A stretch of 64,000 bases of DNA from Thermotoga sp. SG1 (lineage in GTDB: Bacteria; Thermotogota; Thermotogae; Thermotogales; Thermotogaceae). The stretch is taken from NCBI RefSeq assembly GCF_002865985.1, contig NZ_LNDD01000003.1:423842-487841 (forward strand), given 5' to 3'. Shown here one piece after another: positions 49,435 through 59,790 of the stretch (the stretch's first letter is position 1; each line of letters starts with the position of its first letter). Position numbers and translations under genes: made by a program. Under the pieces are notes generated by a model. That model ran no database searches, was not told the DNA's origin, and worked only from the letters and a program-made list of their open reading frames with translations.

Positions 49435-49913
49435 TAGATTTCCTTTATTTCTAATCGTTCACCACCACCACCACCCACCTTCCTCACAAGAAGTTTTCCG
49501 GTGGCGATGTTGTACTCAACGCTTCTTGCCCTGTTACCACCGGTGTCTTCTGCCACAAGTTTTATTCCGTGTTCTTTCAGGTGTCTTTTCACCGCTTCTA
49601 CGTTTCGCTGCCCTATGTTCATTCCTTTGGATTCGAACATACTGGCTCCACCGGCGATTTTTGCCTCCATTCTTCCTTTCTTTGCTCCAAGTGCCTCGAG
49701 TTCTTTCACCAGCGTTTCAATTGCCGTGTCTGCGTACTTTCCGGGTTTGTCAGTCTTTCCACCGCTGTCTGGAAGCATTACATGGGCCATACCACCAACG
49801 GCTGCAACGGGATCTCTCACACACACGGCAACACACGATCCCAGTCCCAAGGTCACGATCACCGCTGGGTTTTTCATAACGGCGTATTCTCCAATACCTA
49901 TTACCTTTTTCAT
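49434..49913 (-). CDS. cheD: Chemoreceptor glutamine deamidase CheD
   Basis: Deamidates receptor glutamines and is regulated by CheC. The 159-residue protein has the catalytic residues Thr21, Cys27 and His44 at the same positions as in the T. maritima CheC-CheD structure, in TLGLGSCVAV and GMAHVMLP. An unusual GGGGG stretch lies near the C terminus. It overlaps cheC by four bases. Confidence 0.95.
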   Translation of the reverse strand: MKKVIGIGEYAVMKNPAVIVTLGLGSCVAVCVRDPVAAVGGMAHVMLPDSGGKTDKPGKYADTAIETLVKELEALGAKKGRMEAKIAGGASMFESKGMNIGQRNVEAVKRHLKEHGIKLVAEDTGGNRARSVEYNIATGKLLVRKVGGGGGERLEIKEI

Positions 49914-50524
49914 TCCTGAACACCCATCCTTTCGAAGATCTTTTTCAGGTACCCTGGCTTCGGCACCAGCATCAGATATGAGGTCAGCGGTTCTTCTTCC
50001 TCCACGGTAAGAGACGTTTCGACGAACACCACCTGATCATCGACACTCTCTCCCAGCTCCTCGATCGAAACCTCTGCGAATATCGCAGAAATCATGTCCA
50101 CCACAAGCTGAGGTGGAAGCGTGTCTATCTTGAATCCTAAAAAGTCTGCAAGAGCCGAAACGTAGGTACCACACATGATGTTTCCTACTTCCTGAAGCGC
50201 CGAAGCAGCAAACTCATCAAGCTGTAGTAAATTTTCAGGTGCGTGTCCTATGAGTATCTCCAGGATCTTTTTCACCACCTGCGTTCCCATTATGAGAAGG
50301 ACATTACCTTCTATCTCTCCTGTCACGGGCATTTTCACACCCACAACGATCTCTTCTGGATCTTTTGCCACGAAGATCACGTCACTGAGAGGAATTATCT
50401 CCACCGTTGGAACAGAAATCTCCACCTTCTTGTTCACCATGTAAGATATCGCCGTTGCAGCGTTTCCTGCTCCTATGTTTCCGATTTCTTTCAGAAGATC
50501 CTTTTGTCTTTCGGAGATGTTCAC
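49910..50524 (-). CDS. cheC: CheY-P phosphatase CheC
   Basis: A 204-residue phosphatase for CheY-P and partner of CheD. The two D/E-x-x-x-N helix motifs are in LLKEIGNIGAGNAATA and ALQEVGNIMCGTYVSA. Coupled to cheD by ATGA, and to the PilZ gene upstream by GTGA (start GTG 50524). Confidence 0.95.
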   Translation of the reverse strand: MNISERQKDLLKEIGNIGAGNAATAISYMVNKKVEISVPTVEIIPLSDVIFVAKDPEEIVVGVKMPVTGEIEGNVLLIMGTQVVKKILEILIGHAPENLLQLDEFAASALQEVGNIMCGTYVSALADFLGFKIDTLPPQLVVDMISAIFAEVSIEELGESVDDQVVFVETSLTVEEEEPLTSYLMLVPKPGYLKKIFERMGVQE

Positions 50525-51210
50525 TCGATATCTCCCCTTTCCTTGTTTCTCATTTCAATCTCCTTTCTGAAAACGAAAGTCACCAGTTTCTTTTCCAGGA
50601 ATGGAGAGACGTTCAAAAATTCCACTCCGTACATTCTCTCACCCGCTTCAAGAATTCCTGCTTCTCTTACGATCCGGGCAGGCTGATCCACCAGTTTCAA
50701 GTTTTCATCCAGATCCATCGTAACGTATATGATCTGTCCAACCGTTAAGATGTCGTTCACCACCATCAGCATACCACCTGCGCTGAAATCTCTTGTCACA
50801 AACCTCTTCGGTGGTTCATCCTTGGAGGAGACCCTGTAGAATCCTTCCAGAAAGATCTTTATCCTTTTGAATCTTCTTCTCTGTACCTTTCTCAACCTGT
50901 TTGGAAACAACACCTTGGTGATGGGAAAACCATCTTCGTCCCTTCCACTTTCCAATACAGCCGTTCTGAACGTATATATCGCAGAACTGTCCACGATCTT
51001 CACCGTACATCGCGTCCCTCGCGGAAGAGGAACCAGTCTTCCCTTGAAACTCGGCATGGAGAGTACCAGAAGATTTCTTTCGAAATCAACGTCGTGAACG
51101 CTGCTTTTGTACTCACCTTCAAGATCCTCCGGAGAGGAAACTTCCACAATGACGCTCTGCCCGGGTCTTATCACATCGGAAGCTTTCACAAGTTCTGTGT
51201 AATACTGCAT
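50521..51210 (-). CDS. YcgR-like PilZ flagellar brake protein
   Basis: A 229-residue cyclic-di-GMP effector. The N-terminal YcgR-like domain covers about 10-105 and the PilZ domain about 110-215, with the ligand motifs RRRFKR and DFSAGG. Such proteins slow the flagellar motor or bias switching when c-di-GMP rises. Location inside the flagellar unit agrees with this. Starts at ATG 51210, five bases after flhG. Confidence 0.9.
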   Translation of the reverse strand: MQYYTELVKASDVIRPGQSVIVEVSSPEDLEGEYKSSVHDVDFERNLLVLSMPSFKGRLVPLPRGTRCTVKIVDSSAIYTFRTAVLESGRDEDGFPITKVLFPNRLRKVQRRRFKRIKIFLEGFYRVSSKDEPPKRFVTRDFSAGGMLMVVNDILTVGQIIYVTMDLDENLKLVDQPARIVREAGILEAGERMYGVEFLNVSPFLEKKLVTFVFRKEIEMRNKERGDIE

Positions 51211-51214
51211 CGTA

Positions 51215-52042
51215 TCACCCTATCCCAAGCATCTGTCTTATTTTGGTCAAGAAGTTCTCTTTTCGAATGGGCTCTCTCAGGATCTTTTCTCTGAGACCAT
51301 ATATCGCAAAAGACGGTTGAGATCTTCGGTGATGCTGAACGAACGGCTCCTGTGAAACCACACTCTTGTGAACCACGGGATCTTCTTTCACCACAAAGGA
51401 ATGTTTTATCGTGAAACCAACGAATCTCTCGATCACCCTCTTCAGTCTGTCCACAGCGATTCTTCCCTCTCTCATGTTCTTTGCCATGTTCATGACGAGG
51501 AAAACTTCTTCTGGAGAGACTCCCTTGACGGACAGAATTTTCATCAGTGTGTAGGTGTTTATGATGGAAGTCGGCTCCGGCGTTGTCACGAGGATGAGGA
51601 AGTCAGACTGAAGGTAGAAACTGTCCAGGTTTTCGTTGTACCCCGGGGGAAAATCTACTATCAGATAATCGTATTTTTTGAGAAGTCTGGAAAAGCAATC
51701 GAAGAAACGCCTTCGATCGCTCAGATTGAAAAGGAGAAGATCCTCCATATCAATTCCAAAACTGAGAACATCCACACCGTATTTTGTGCTGAAAACGATA
51801 TCCTCGATCTTCATATCGGATTTGAAAAAATCTTTCAGTGTCTTGGGCGCCATGAAACCAAGAAGGATCTCGACACTTCCAAACCCCACATCTGCGTCCA
51901 ACAAAAGCACATTTGCTCCTGTTTCTTTCAGAGCCAGAGCGAGGTTGACCGCTATTACGGATTTCCCCACACCACCTTTTCCGCTGAGAACACTCACTAT
52001 CTTCGGTTCACTCTTTCTGAGATGTTCCGCCTGATCCGGCAC
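51215..52042 (-). CDS. flhG: Flagellar number regulator FlhG (MinD/ParA ATPase)
   Basis: A 275-residue P-loop ATPase with the deviant Walker [15 protein letters not shown] (about 20-33), switch II VDFPPGY, where relatives usually read DxGAG, and a basic C-terminal region. It pairs with FlhF to set flagellar site and number. GTG 52042 lies 35 bases inside flhF after GAGGTG. Confidence 0.92.
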   Translation of the reverse strand: MPDQAEHLRKSEPKIVSVLSGKGGVGKSVIAVNLALALKETGANVLLLDADVGFGSVEILLGFMAPKTLKDFFKSDMKIEDIVFSTKYGVDVLSFGIDMEDLLLFNLSDRRRFFDCFSRLLKKYDYLIVDFPPGYNENLDSFYLQSDFLILVTTPEPTSIINTYTLMKILSVKGVSPEEVFLVMNMAKNMREGRIAVDRLKRVIERFVGFTIKHSFVVKEDPVVHKSVVSQEPFVQHHRRSQPSFAIYGLREKILREPIRKENFLTKIRQMLGIG

Positions 52043-53153
52043 AGCTTAACACCTCACTGGTCACGATCCTTGCAAGTTCCACGGAATTTGCTTCGAAGAT
52101 ATCGTCCGGCACTCTCTGACCGTTTGTTACAAAGGCGATTGGAATGTCTGTGATTTCTGAGATGTTCACAAAAGTGCCATAAACGGACGTTTCGTCCATC
52201 TTCGTGAGAATCAGATGCGTGGGTCTCACCACAGAGAATCTCTCCAGAATTTTCTTCATGTCGTCCAGTTTGTAGTTCATGGCGACGACCAGAAACGTGA
52301 TGTTCGGCTTCACAGCCTCTGCCAGGGCTTTGACTTCGCTCATTTGAAGATCGTTCTGATGACTCCTTCCAGCGGTGTCGACGAGAAGAACGTCGTAATC
52401 TTTCAGTGCCATCATTTCGTATTCTGCTTCCTTCGGTGTGTACGCTATCCTCATTGGAATATCCATTATCTCCGCGTACGTCTTCAGCTGCTCGGCTGCG
52501 GCTATTCTGTAGGTATCCAGTGTGAGTATCGCCACACGCTTTTTCTCTTCTATCTTGAACCTTGCGGCGAGCTTTGCAAGTGTCGTTGTCTTTCCAACCC
52601 CAGTTGTTCCAACGAAGAGAACCCTTACATTCTCAAATTCCGGTATTCTCGTTCTTATGATGTTGGAAAACTGCTCAGAGAGAACTTTGAAGGTTTCCTT
52701 CGAGTCGGGATCCAGATCACCGTATTTCATCTTCAAAAACTCCACTATTTTGTGTCTGATTTCCGGTATTATCTCCTGTTTTTCCATACCGTAGGAGATC
52801 TTCGACAGCCCTTCTGGAAGGGTCTGGCTCTTCTCTTTCACAAGGATCTGTTTGATTTCGCTTATGGTCCTCTTTATCTCGTCGAACTCGTCCTTAATAT
52901 TATCGTCCAAACTTCGCCTGTTCTTTATCAGGATCTCCTGTAGTCTGTAAGTGGAAGCGTTTTCTACCTTCTTTTCCTCTTCTTTTTCTTCCACGGCGGC
53001 GGTTATCTCGAAGTACGTCTTTCCTCCTATTCCGAAGAATCCACCTTTTTTTATCCTACGAGAACTCAAGATAACGGCGTTCTCTCCAAGTTCCCTTTTT
53101 ATCATCATCATCGCTTCTCTGATACTCTCAGCAAGGTATTTCTTTATTTTCAC
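52008..53153 (-). CDS. flhF: Flagellar biosynthesis GTPase FlhF (SRP-like)
   Basis: A 381-residue SRP-type GTPase: an N-terminal basic region (about 1-90), an N domain, and a G domain with [33 protein letters not shown] and LTKMDE. FlhF places the first flagellar basal components. GTG 53153 overlaps the flhA stop as GTGA. Confidence 0.93.
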   Translation of the reverse strand: MKIKKYLAESIREAMMMIKRELGENAVILSSRRIKKGGFFGIGGKTYFEITAAVEEKEEEKKVENASTYRLQEILIKNRRSLDDNIKDEFDEIKRTISEIKQILVKEKSQTLPEGLSKISYGMEKQEIIPEIRHKIVEFLKMKYGDLDPDSKETFKVLSEQFSNIIRTRIPEFENVRVLFVGTTGVGKTTTLAKLAARFKIEEKKRVAILTLDTYRIAAAEQLKTYAEIMDIPMRIAYTPKEAEYEMMALKDYDVLLVDTAGRSHQNDLQMSEVKALAEAVKPNITFLVVAMNYKLDDMKKILERFSVVRPTHLILTKMDETSVYGTFVNISEITDIPIAFVTNGQRVPDDIFEANSVELARIVTSEVLSCAGSGGTSQKE

Positions 53154-55186
53154 AGTTTCACCACACCTTCAATCTGGAGGGTGTAATCGTCTGGTATTTC
53201 ATCGTAGGAGATCACGAAAACACCAGGAACACTCCTTGCTATGTACCTGGAAAGGTACGGTCTGATGCTGGAAGAACAGACCACAACCGGTTGATATCCT
53301 TTTTTCATCAGATCACTCAGGGCGGCAGATATCCTGTTCATGAGTTCTCGTGACACCTCTGGATTCAGAAGAAGTTCCCTTTCTTCCCCCACATCCCTTA
53401 TCGATTCGGTGAGTTTCTGTTCCAGTTCCCTTTCGAAGACTACCGCGTGTATTTTACCGTCATCGGAGCGCACCTGAGAGGCGATTTGCCTTTTCAGGGC
53501 CTTTCTCACACTTTCCACCAGGAAATCTATGTCTTTGCTCTTTTCTGCGCTTTCCAGAAGCGTTTCGAAAATGGTCGGAAGGTTCCGAATGGAAACACCT
53601 TCTTTCAGGAGTCTCTGCAGGACTTTTTTCACCTCGGCTGGTTTCATAACGTCCGGTATGAGATCTTCAACCAGTTTCGGGAACTTCTCTTTCAGACCTT
53701 CAACAAGGAGTTCGAACTCTTTGACCCCAAGCAGTTCATCGGCGTGTCTTCTCAGTACTTCAGAGAGGTGTGTGGCGAAGACGGTGGGAGGATCCACCAC
53801 GGTGTAACCCTTCTGCTGGGCTTCTTCTTTTCTCCACTCTTCTATCCAGTACGCCTCAAGGTTGAAGGCGGGTTCCCTGGTTGGTATGCCGGGTATTTTC
53901 TCCTCAGCGATCCCAGGATTTATAGCGAGGAGCCTGTTTGGTATCAGCTCATAACGGGCAACTTCACTTCCTCTTATCTTTATGGAGTATTCGTTTGGTT
54001 TCAGAAGGACACTGTCTCTCACCCGGATGGGAGATACCACAAGACCTAATTCGAAGGCAAGCTGTTTTCTTATGGATGTGATCCTGTCGAGGAGGTCACC
54101 ACCCTGGGATGGATCGGCGAGGGGAATCAGACCGTATCCGATCTCTACCTCAACGGTGTCGCTCTGTATCACCTCAGCCACCTCTTCGGGGGTTGACAGT
54201 ACAGGACCACTCGGTCTTTCCGCGGGTGATGGCCCTGCGAGTTCCTCCTGAGGAACGGCCCTTGAGGCATAGACTGCTAGCAGGATCAAAGCCCCTCCCA
54301 GAAGGGCACTGAAAAACGGAATGGGAGTGAAAAGTCCCAGAAAGATCAAAACACCGCCCGTGAGAATGATGACCTTCGTTTCGCGGGAAAGCTCCGACAC
54401 CAGATCTTTCCCGAGGTTCTCCTTCGATGCCGCCCTGGACACTATGATACCGGTTGCTGTTGAAACCAGCAAAGCGGGTATCTGGGCAGAGAGTCCGTCT
54501 CCCACTGTGAGGATCACGTATTCCTGTGCCGCTTCCCCAAGACTCATACCGTGCCTCAAAACACCGATGAGAAGCCCACCAACTATGTTGATGAAAACGA
54601 TTATGATACTCGCTATGGCATCCCCTCTCACGAACTTACTGGCACCATCCATAGCACCGTAGAAATCCGCTTCTCTTCTTATCTCCTCTCTTCTTTTCCT
54701 CGCCTCCTCTTCCGTGATCAGGCCACTGTTCAGATCAGCGTCCACGCTCATTTGCTTTCCTGGCATGGCATCGAGGGTGAACCTCGCCGCCACTTCTGCT
54801 ATCCTCTCGGCACCCCTTGTGATGACCACAAACTGGATGATGACCAGTATCAAAAACACTATCAATCCCACAACGTAATCTCCTCTGACCACGAAATCCC
54901 CGAAGGTCCTTATGACTCTTCCCTGAAACTGGGGGCCTTCCAGAAGGATGAGCCTCGTTGAAGCCACGTTGAGGCCCAATCTGAAGAGTGTCACTACAAG
55001 AAGCAATGTCGGGAAAGAAGAAAGTTCCAGTGCGCTTCTTATGTACATCGTGGAAAAAAGGATTATCATCGAAAGGGTTATATTGAGAATCTGAAAGAAA
55101 TCCAGCATTCTATCTGGAATTGGAAGTACCATCAAAAGCACGATGGCCACTATCATCAGAGAAACCACGATATCGACGTTTTTCAA
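53150..55186 (-). CDS. flhA: Flagellar export component FlhA
   Basis: A 678-residue export gate protein. Eight membrane helices occupy about the first 320 residues, including FRLGLNVASTRLIL and the FHIPEP-like segment DAMPGKQMSVDADLNSG. The large cytosolic ring domain follows. The start is TTG 55186 after AAAGGGGTGAGAA, four bases inside flhB. Confidence 0.96.
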   Translation of the reverse strand: MKNVDIVVSLMIVAIVLLMVLPIPDRMLDFFQILNITLSMIILFSTMYIRSALELSSFPTLLLVVTLFRLGLNVASTRLILLEGPQFQGRVIRTFGDFVVRGDYVVGLIVFLILVIIQFVVITRGAERIAEVAARFTLDAMPGKQMSVDADLNSGLITEEEARKRREEIRREADFYGAMDGASKFVRGDAIASIIIVFINIVGGLLIGVLRHGMSLGEAAQEYVILTVGDGLSAQIPALLVSTATGIIVSRAASKENLGKDLVSELSRETKVIILTGGVLIFLGLFTPIPFFSALLGGALILLAVYASRAVPQEELAGPSPAERPSGPVLSTPEEVAEVIQSDTVEVEIGYGLIPLADPSQGGDLLDRITSIRKQLAFELGLVVSPIRVRDSVLLKPNEYSIKIRGSEVARYELIPNRLLAINPGIAEEKIPGIPTREPAFNLEAYWIEEWRKEEAQQKGYTVVDPPTVFATHLSEVLRRHADELLGVKEFELLVEGLKEKFPKLVEDLIPDVMKPAEVKKVLQRLLKEGVSIRNLPTIFETLLESAEKSKDIDFLVESVRKALKRQIASQVRSDDGKIHAVVFERELEQKLTESIRDVGEERELLLNPEVSRELMNRISAALSDLMKKGYQPVVVCSSSIRPYLSRYIARSVPGVFVISYDEIPDDYTLQIEGVVKL

Positions 55187-56304
55187 ATTCTCACCCCTTT
55201 CCTCGTGTAAACGTAAACGAGTATTTCTGCCACTATCCTGTAGAATTCCACCGGTATTTCTTCACCTATTTCCACCCTGTAATACAGTGTTCGGGCAAGA
55301 GAAGGATTTCTTACGATTGCAACTCCGTTTTCCTTTGCAATCTCGATGATCTTCAGGGCCAAATGGTCCACACCCTTTGCCACCACAATCGGTGCGTTCA
55401 TCGTGTCGGGATCGTACTTCAGAGCGACAGCAAAATGTGTTGGATTGGTTATCACAACGTCAGCTTTGGGAACCTCCTCCATCATCTTCCTCCGTAAGAT
55501 ATCATACATCATTTGTCTTTGCCTTCGCTTCACCTCGGGATTTCCCTCTACTTCCTTGAACTCGTCTTTCACTTCCTGCTTCGTCATTCGAATGCTTTTT
55601 TCGTAGTCCCATCTTTGATAAGCGTAATCGAAAATGGCCAACGCGAGAAGGGCTATACCACTCTTCAGAGAGACTTCAGATGCCACATCCCAGAGGTTCA
55701 GAAAGGCGTCCTCCAGTTCCATGTCGCTCAAAAGGACCATCTCGTACCAGCGATTCTTCAGTACTTGATAAACGACAGCACCGACGACCACCACCTTCAT
55801 AACGGCCTTCAAAAGCTCGATGATGGATCTCAGCGAGAACAATCTTTTGAATCCTTCCACCGGATTTATCCTGTTCAGATCGGGTCTGAGGGTTTTGAAT
55901 GCAAGAAGAAACCTAGTCTGAATTGCCCCAACCAGAACTCCGGTGGCCATGGTGAAAAGCATAAGGGCTCCAATCATCAAAAGAACATCTTTAAAATATC
56001 CGATAGCATCCAGAAGGTTTTCTGTTTTTTCAAAGGAGAAAAAGGCATTGACATCCTGTGCAATATTCATGATTCCCTGCGGGCCAAATATCTTCAAGCC
56101 GACAGCAAATATGAGGAAGGTGATCGCCATGTTGAGTTCCCTCGAGACGGGAACCCGGCCTTCCTCTCTCACTCTTCTTCTTTTTCTTGGAGTAGCGCGT
56201 TCTGTTCGTTCGGCTTCAGCGAACAGCAGAGGAACTATTTCCCAAGAAGCTCTTGAATAGCGTTCCAGGCAAGATTCGAAATACTCTGAGCCATATCTGC
56301 CCAT
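55183..56304 (-). CDS. flhB: Flagellar export component FlhB
   Basis: The export-specificity switch protein, 373 residues as drawn. It has ERTERATPRKRRRVREEG near the start, four membrane helices (about 55-230) and the autocleavage site NPTH in DVVITNPTHFAVAL. The start is doubtful: conserved text begins near residue 24, yet no ATG, GTG or TTG lies close before it. The ATG at 56304 follows GGGGATG but overlaps fliR by 70 bases. Confidence 0.9.
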   Translation of the reverse strand: MGRYGSEYFESCLERYSRASWEIVPLLFAEAERTERATPRKRRRVREEGRVPVSRELNMAITFLIFAVGLKIFGPQGIMNIAQDVNAFFSFEKTENLLDAIGYFKDVLLMIGALMLFTMATGVLVGAIQTRFLLAFKTLRPDLNRINPVEGFKRLFSLRSIIELLKAVMKVVVVGAVVYQVLKNRWYEMVLLSDMELEDAFLNLWDVASEVSLKSGIALLALAIFDYAYQRWDYEKSIRMTKQEVKDEFKEVEGNPEVKRRQRQMMYDILRRKMMEEVPKADVVITNPTHFAVALKYDPDTMNAPIVVAKGVDHLALKIIEIAKENGVAIVRNPSLARTLYYRVEIGEEIPVEFYRIVAEILVYVYTRKGVRI

Positions 56305-57005
56305 ATCGGTAACATCCCCGCTATAAGAACAAAACCTATTATCACTTTCAGAGGTAGTCCAACCATGAAGACGTTCATCTGCGGGATGAGCCTAGAAATG
56401 ATTCCCAGTACGATGCTAACGATGAGCATGAATGCGATGATGGGAATTCCGATTTTTAATATCATCACGAAGAATTCGTTCGACTTTTCCACAATATAGG
56501 AGAAGAAATCTTTCCTTAGACTCACAATATCCACAGGAAAGACTTTCAAAGAGTCCTTCAAACCTTCAAAAATCAGAAGGGGTCCTTTTATGAGCACAAA
56601 AACGGTAAGACCTAAAAAATATATCAATTCTCCTGTGGGATTTGTTTGTTCTTCTCCGAACGCGAGAACCTCTTCCATACCAAATCCCATCTGAAAGCCA
56701 AATATGTAGCCTGCTCCGTTGAACGCTTGAAGGAAAAGATACACGATGAATCCTAACCCAAAACCCACTAGGAAGTTGAACAACAGATTCAATGTTATCG
56801 TTAGAACGGGTGTATCGAGTGGCAAACTCAGGTCCGATGAATAGAGGGTCAACCAGCTCGTAAAAAGCGCAAGAAAGACCTTTACGACGACTGGAAAGGT
56901 CCTTTCGGAGAAAAAAGGAGATATCACAAAAAAGCCTGTAAATCTTGTGAACAAACACATCCACGCAAGGAACTTTTCCTCCAAAAAGGCGAATACCTGA
57001 TCCAA
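56235..57005 (-). CDS. fliR: Flagellar export component FliR
   Basis: A 256-residue membrane protein of the export gate with about six helices, including the GYIFGFQMGFG and PIWADMAQSI regions characteristic of FliR. TTG 57005 is the start after GGGGTGTAATC, overlapping no coding sequence. fliP and fliQ are not in the window. Confidence 0.93.
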   Translation of the reverse strand: MDQVFAFLEEKFLAWMCLFTRFTGFFVISPFFSERTFPVVVKVFLALFTSWLTLYSSDLSLPLDTPVLTITLNLLFNFLVGFGLGFIVYLFLQAFNGAGYIFGFQMGFGMEEVLAFGEEQTNPTGELIYFLGLTVFVLIKGPLLIFEGLKDSLKVFPVDIVSLRKDFFSYIVEKSNEFFVMILKIGIPIIAFMLIVSIVLGIISRLIPQMNVFMVGLPLKVIIGFVLIAGMLPIWADMAQSISNLAWNAIQELLGK

Positions 57006-57007
57006 GA

Positions 57008-58039
57008 TTACACCCCGAGGATCTTCTTTATGTTCTCCTCAAATGGGGGTCTGATAACCCCTTTTTCCGTTATTATTGCCGTTATCAAGGAATTCTCTGT
57101 GACATCGAAAGCCGGGTTCAGAACCTTCACACCTTCAGGGGCGACTCTGTTTCCACCGCAGTGGGTTACCTCCTCTGCCCTTCTTTCCTCTATTGGTATT
57201 TCATCACCGCTCTTTATCGTAGGGTCTATCGTCGATATCGGTGCAGCCACATAGAAGGGAACGTTGTTCCTTTTCGCCAAAACAGCGAGAGAGTAAGTTC
57301 CTATCTTGTTTGCGGTGTCTCCGTTCAGGGCGATTCTATCAGCTCCCACCACAACAGCATCAATCATTCCTCTTTTCATGAGCCATCCTGCCATGTTGTC
57401 TGTTATTACGTAGACCTCTATACCGTCTTTCATGAGCTCCCAGGCGGTCAGCCTTGCTCCCTGAAGATACGGACGTGTTTCGTCGGCAAACACCCTCACG
57501 CGCTTTCCGGCTTCCACTGCGGCCCTTATCACCCCAAGAGCCGTGCCATAGTCCACTGTTGCGAGGGCTCCCGCGTTACAATGGGTGAGAACGGTCGAAC
57601 CATCTTCTATGAGTTTTGCTCCGTTTCTGCCGATTGCTCTGTTCGTTTCTATATCTTCGTACGCCATTTTCAAAGCCTCTTCTTCGAGGATTTCCCCAAG
57701 ATTTTCATTTTGAAGATTTTCAAGGAGAACTTTCTCCATCCTGTTCAGGGCCCAGAACAAGTTCACGGCCGTGGGTCTGGTTCGAGATAAAACTTCCTTC
57801 ACCCGTTTCATCCATTCCTTCAGATCCCCTGAACGATACTCTCTGAACCCCAGAACGTATCCGAAAGCAGCTGTGACACCTATGGCGGGTGCTCCTCTGA
57901 CGATCATCTCCTTTATCGCGTGTGCGACCTCTTCGTGTGTTTTGCATTCCACGTACTCCTCGACGAAGGGAAGTTTTCTCTGGTCCAGCAGTCTCAATGA
58001 GTTTCCTGTCCATTCCATCGTTTTTGTCTTCAATTTCAT
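57008..58039 (-). CDS. mtnA: S-methyl-5-thioribose-1-phosphate isomerase
   Basis: Isomerises methylthioribose 1-phosphate in methionine salvage. The 343-residue enzyme has RGAPAIG, the catalytic Cys154 in HCNAGALA and Asp234 in [13 protein letters not shown]0911 of T. maritima is a structural representative (memory). It lies within a flagellar operon, and the start overlaps the SurA-like gene as ATGA. Confidence 0.95.
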   Translation of the reverse strand: MKLKTKTMEWTGNSLRLLDQRKLPFVEEYVECKTHEEVAHAIKEMIVRGAPAIGVTAAFGYVLGFREYRSGDLKEWMKRVKEVLSRTRPTAVNLFWALNRMEKVLLENLQNENLGEILEEEALKMAYEDIETNRAIGRNGAKLIEDGSTVLTHCNAGALATVDYGTALGVIRAAVEAGKRVRVFADETRPYLQGARLTAWELMKDGIEVYVITDNMAGWLMKRGMIDAVVVGADRIALNGDTANKIGTYSLAVLAKRNNVPFYVAAPISTIDPTIKSGDEIPIEERRAEEVTHCGGNRVAPEGVKVLNPAFDVTENSLITAIITEKGVIRPPFEENIKKILGV

Positions 58040-59025
58040 TCTTCGCTCCCTCCAAGTTTTATTTCTATATGACTGTTCTTCTTGAACTCCTCAAACGTTT
58101 TGTTGAACCAGTCGTTCCAGATCTGTGTCTTCTTATCCAAGAGCAGTTTGTTGATGATTTCCTCTTTCACCTCTTCGAACTTTTTGTAAGAGGAAGCCCT
58201 CTTTTCTACAACTTTGTAGAGCACAAAACCGTCTTTCGATTCGAACGGGCCAAGTATAGCACCTTCTGGCGCCTCAAAGATGACACTTTCCAAATCCTTT
58301 TCAAGTTCTCCCTCTTCGATCCAGCCCAGGTCTCCTCCTGTTGCCACCTTTGTTGCGACCTCAAGGAAATCTTCTCCCTTTCTGATCCTTGAGAGGGCTT
58401 CATCGATTTTCCCTTTTTCTTCGGCGGAGATCTTATAGAGATGAACGGCAGCCGGTACTCTGTACGCTTCTTTGTTCTGGTTGTAATAATCCTGGGCTTC
58501 CTCAACCGTCACCGTTGCATCTTGGGTGATCTTTTCCTGAAGCCTCTGAAGCGAAAGCTGGGTTTTCAGGTGCCACTTGAGGCGCTTTTTGAACGTTTCA
58601 AGATCACCGTAACCTGCGCTCTGAAGGAATTTATCCAGATCTTCAAGGGTTATCCCCATCGACTCCACCGTTTCTTTCAACCTTTTTTCGACCTCTGCAC
58701 TCACCTCTTCATCTGTTACACCGACTCCTTCTTTTCCTGCCAGTTGTTGTATGAGAAGATCATCTATCAGCGAATTCAAAACCTCTATTTTGTATTTCAA
58801 AAGGAGTTTCAATCCCTCTTCGGTCCCTGTGAGAACGTTGAAGAACCTCATATCGATTTGTGCGATACTCTTGAGGATGCCATTTATATCCGCTTCGAGT
58901 TCGAGAAGATCCGAAGTGATCGGCTGGTTGTTGACGACAGCAACCACCGTGCTCGATGTGGTCGTTGCCTGTGAGAAGAAGGTAGCCGTTGTTACCAGAA
59001 GAATTACGAGGAAAACCTTTTTCAT
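58036..59025 (-). CDS. SurA/PrsA-like secreted peptidyl-prolyl isomerase
   Basis: A 329-residue protein with a signal peptide (about 1-20), an N-terminal helical chaperone domain (28-175, [18 protein letters not shown]) and a parvulin domain (about 190-285, [20 protein letters not shown] and [17 protein letters not shown]). It should assist folding of exported proteins in the periplasm under the toga. Overlaps mazG and mtnA by four bases each. Confidence 0.88.
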   Translation of the reverse strand: MKKVFLVILLVTTATFFSQATTTSSTVVAVVNNQPITSDLLELEADINGILKSIAQIDMRFFNVLTGTEEGLKLLLKYKIEVLNSLIDDLLIQQLAGKEGVGVTDEEVSAEVEKRLKETVESMGITLEDLDKFLQSAGYGDLETFKKRLKWHLKTQLSLQRLQEKITQDATVTVEEAQDYYNQNKEAYRVPAAVHLYKISAEEKGKIDEALSRIRKGEDFLEVATKVATGGDLGWIEEGELEKDLESVIFEAPEGAILGPFESKDGFVLYKVVEKRASSYKKFEEVKEEIINKLLLDKKTQIWNDWFNKTFEEFKKNSHIEIKLGGSEE

Positions 59026-59789
59026 TCCTCATCTCCTCCTTTCGCCTTGTTCCAGTATTCATCCAGTTCCCTCAAGGACAGTTCCTCCAGCATCAGTCCA
59101 TCCCTTTCTATCATCTCCTCCATCCTCCTGAACCTCTCCACGAACTTTCTTGTGGCCTTTCTGAGGGCAGATTCGGGATCGACCCCGAGAAACCTGGACA
59201 GATTGACTATGGAGAACAAAAGATCGCCGAGTTCTTCTTCTGCTTCATCCGTATTTTTTGCCTTTCTGAGTTCTTCAAGTTCTTCTTCTATCTTCTCGTA
59301 CACTCCCTCGATGTCGTCCCAGTCGAATCCCACCTGTGCAGCGTTTTCCTGAATTCTTCTTGCCATGGAGAGGGCAGGAACAAGGGGGTTTATCTCTCCA
59401 ACCCTCGATGATTTCTTCTTTCCTTTCTCCTGGGCCTTTATATCCTCCCATTGTTTGTAGGAATAGGCGGGACTGTCTCCAAAGACGTGGGGATGGCGTC
59501 TGATGAGCTTGGATTTCAGGTGTTCAACCACATCGTCTATGGAGAAGGCATTTCTCTCTTTTGCTATCTGAGAGTGGAACACCACCTGGAGCAAAACGTC
59601 TCCGAGTTCTTCTTTCATCGTTTCGTCATCTTTTTTATCGATCGCTTCGATCAGTTCGTAACACTCTTCGATGAGATAGGGTTTCAGACTCTCGTGGGTT
59701 TGTTTTCTGTCCCACTCGCAACCCTCCGGGGAGCGAAGCTTCTCCATGATGGACACGAGTTCTTCGAAGAGTTCTCCCGTTTTTCCCAT
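59022..59789 (-). CDS. mazG: Nucleoside triphosphate pyrophosphohydrolase MazG
   Basis: Hydrolyses NTPs to NMP and pyrophosphate, limiting toxic or excess nucleotides. The 255-residue protein has two MazG domains, each with the EExxE and ExxD metal motifs (LIEECYELIEAI with EELGDVLLQVVFH, and EELEELRKA with EEELGDLLFSIVN). It starts one base after the PhoU-like gene ends. Confidence 0.94.
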   Translation of the reverse strand: MGKTGELFEELVSIMEKLRSPEGCEWDRKQTHESLKPYLIEECYELIEAIDKKDDETMKEELGDVLLQVVFHSQIAKERNAFSIDDVVEHLKSKLIRRHPHVFGDSPAYSYKQWEDIKAQEKGKKKSSRVGEINPLVPALSMARRIQENAAQVGFDWDDIEGVYEKIEEELEELRKAKNTDEAEEELGDLLFSIVNLSRFLGVDPESALRKATRKFVERFRRMEEMIERDGLMLEELSLRELDEYWNKAKGGDEE

Positions 59790-59790
59790 T

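Noticed and set aside
49440..49470. CACCACCACCACC repeat near the 3' end of cheD
   Set aside because: It only encodes the Gly-rich GGGGG stretch of CheD on the minus strand; no array or tandem-repeat locus is present.
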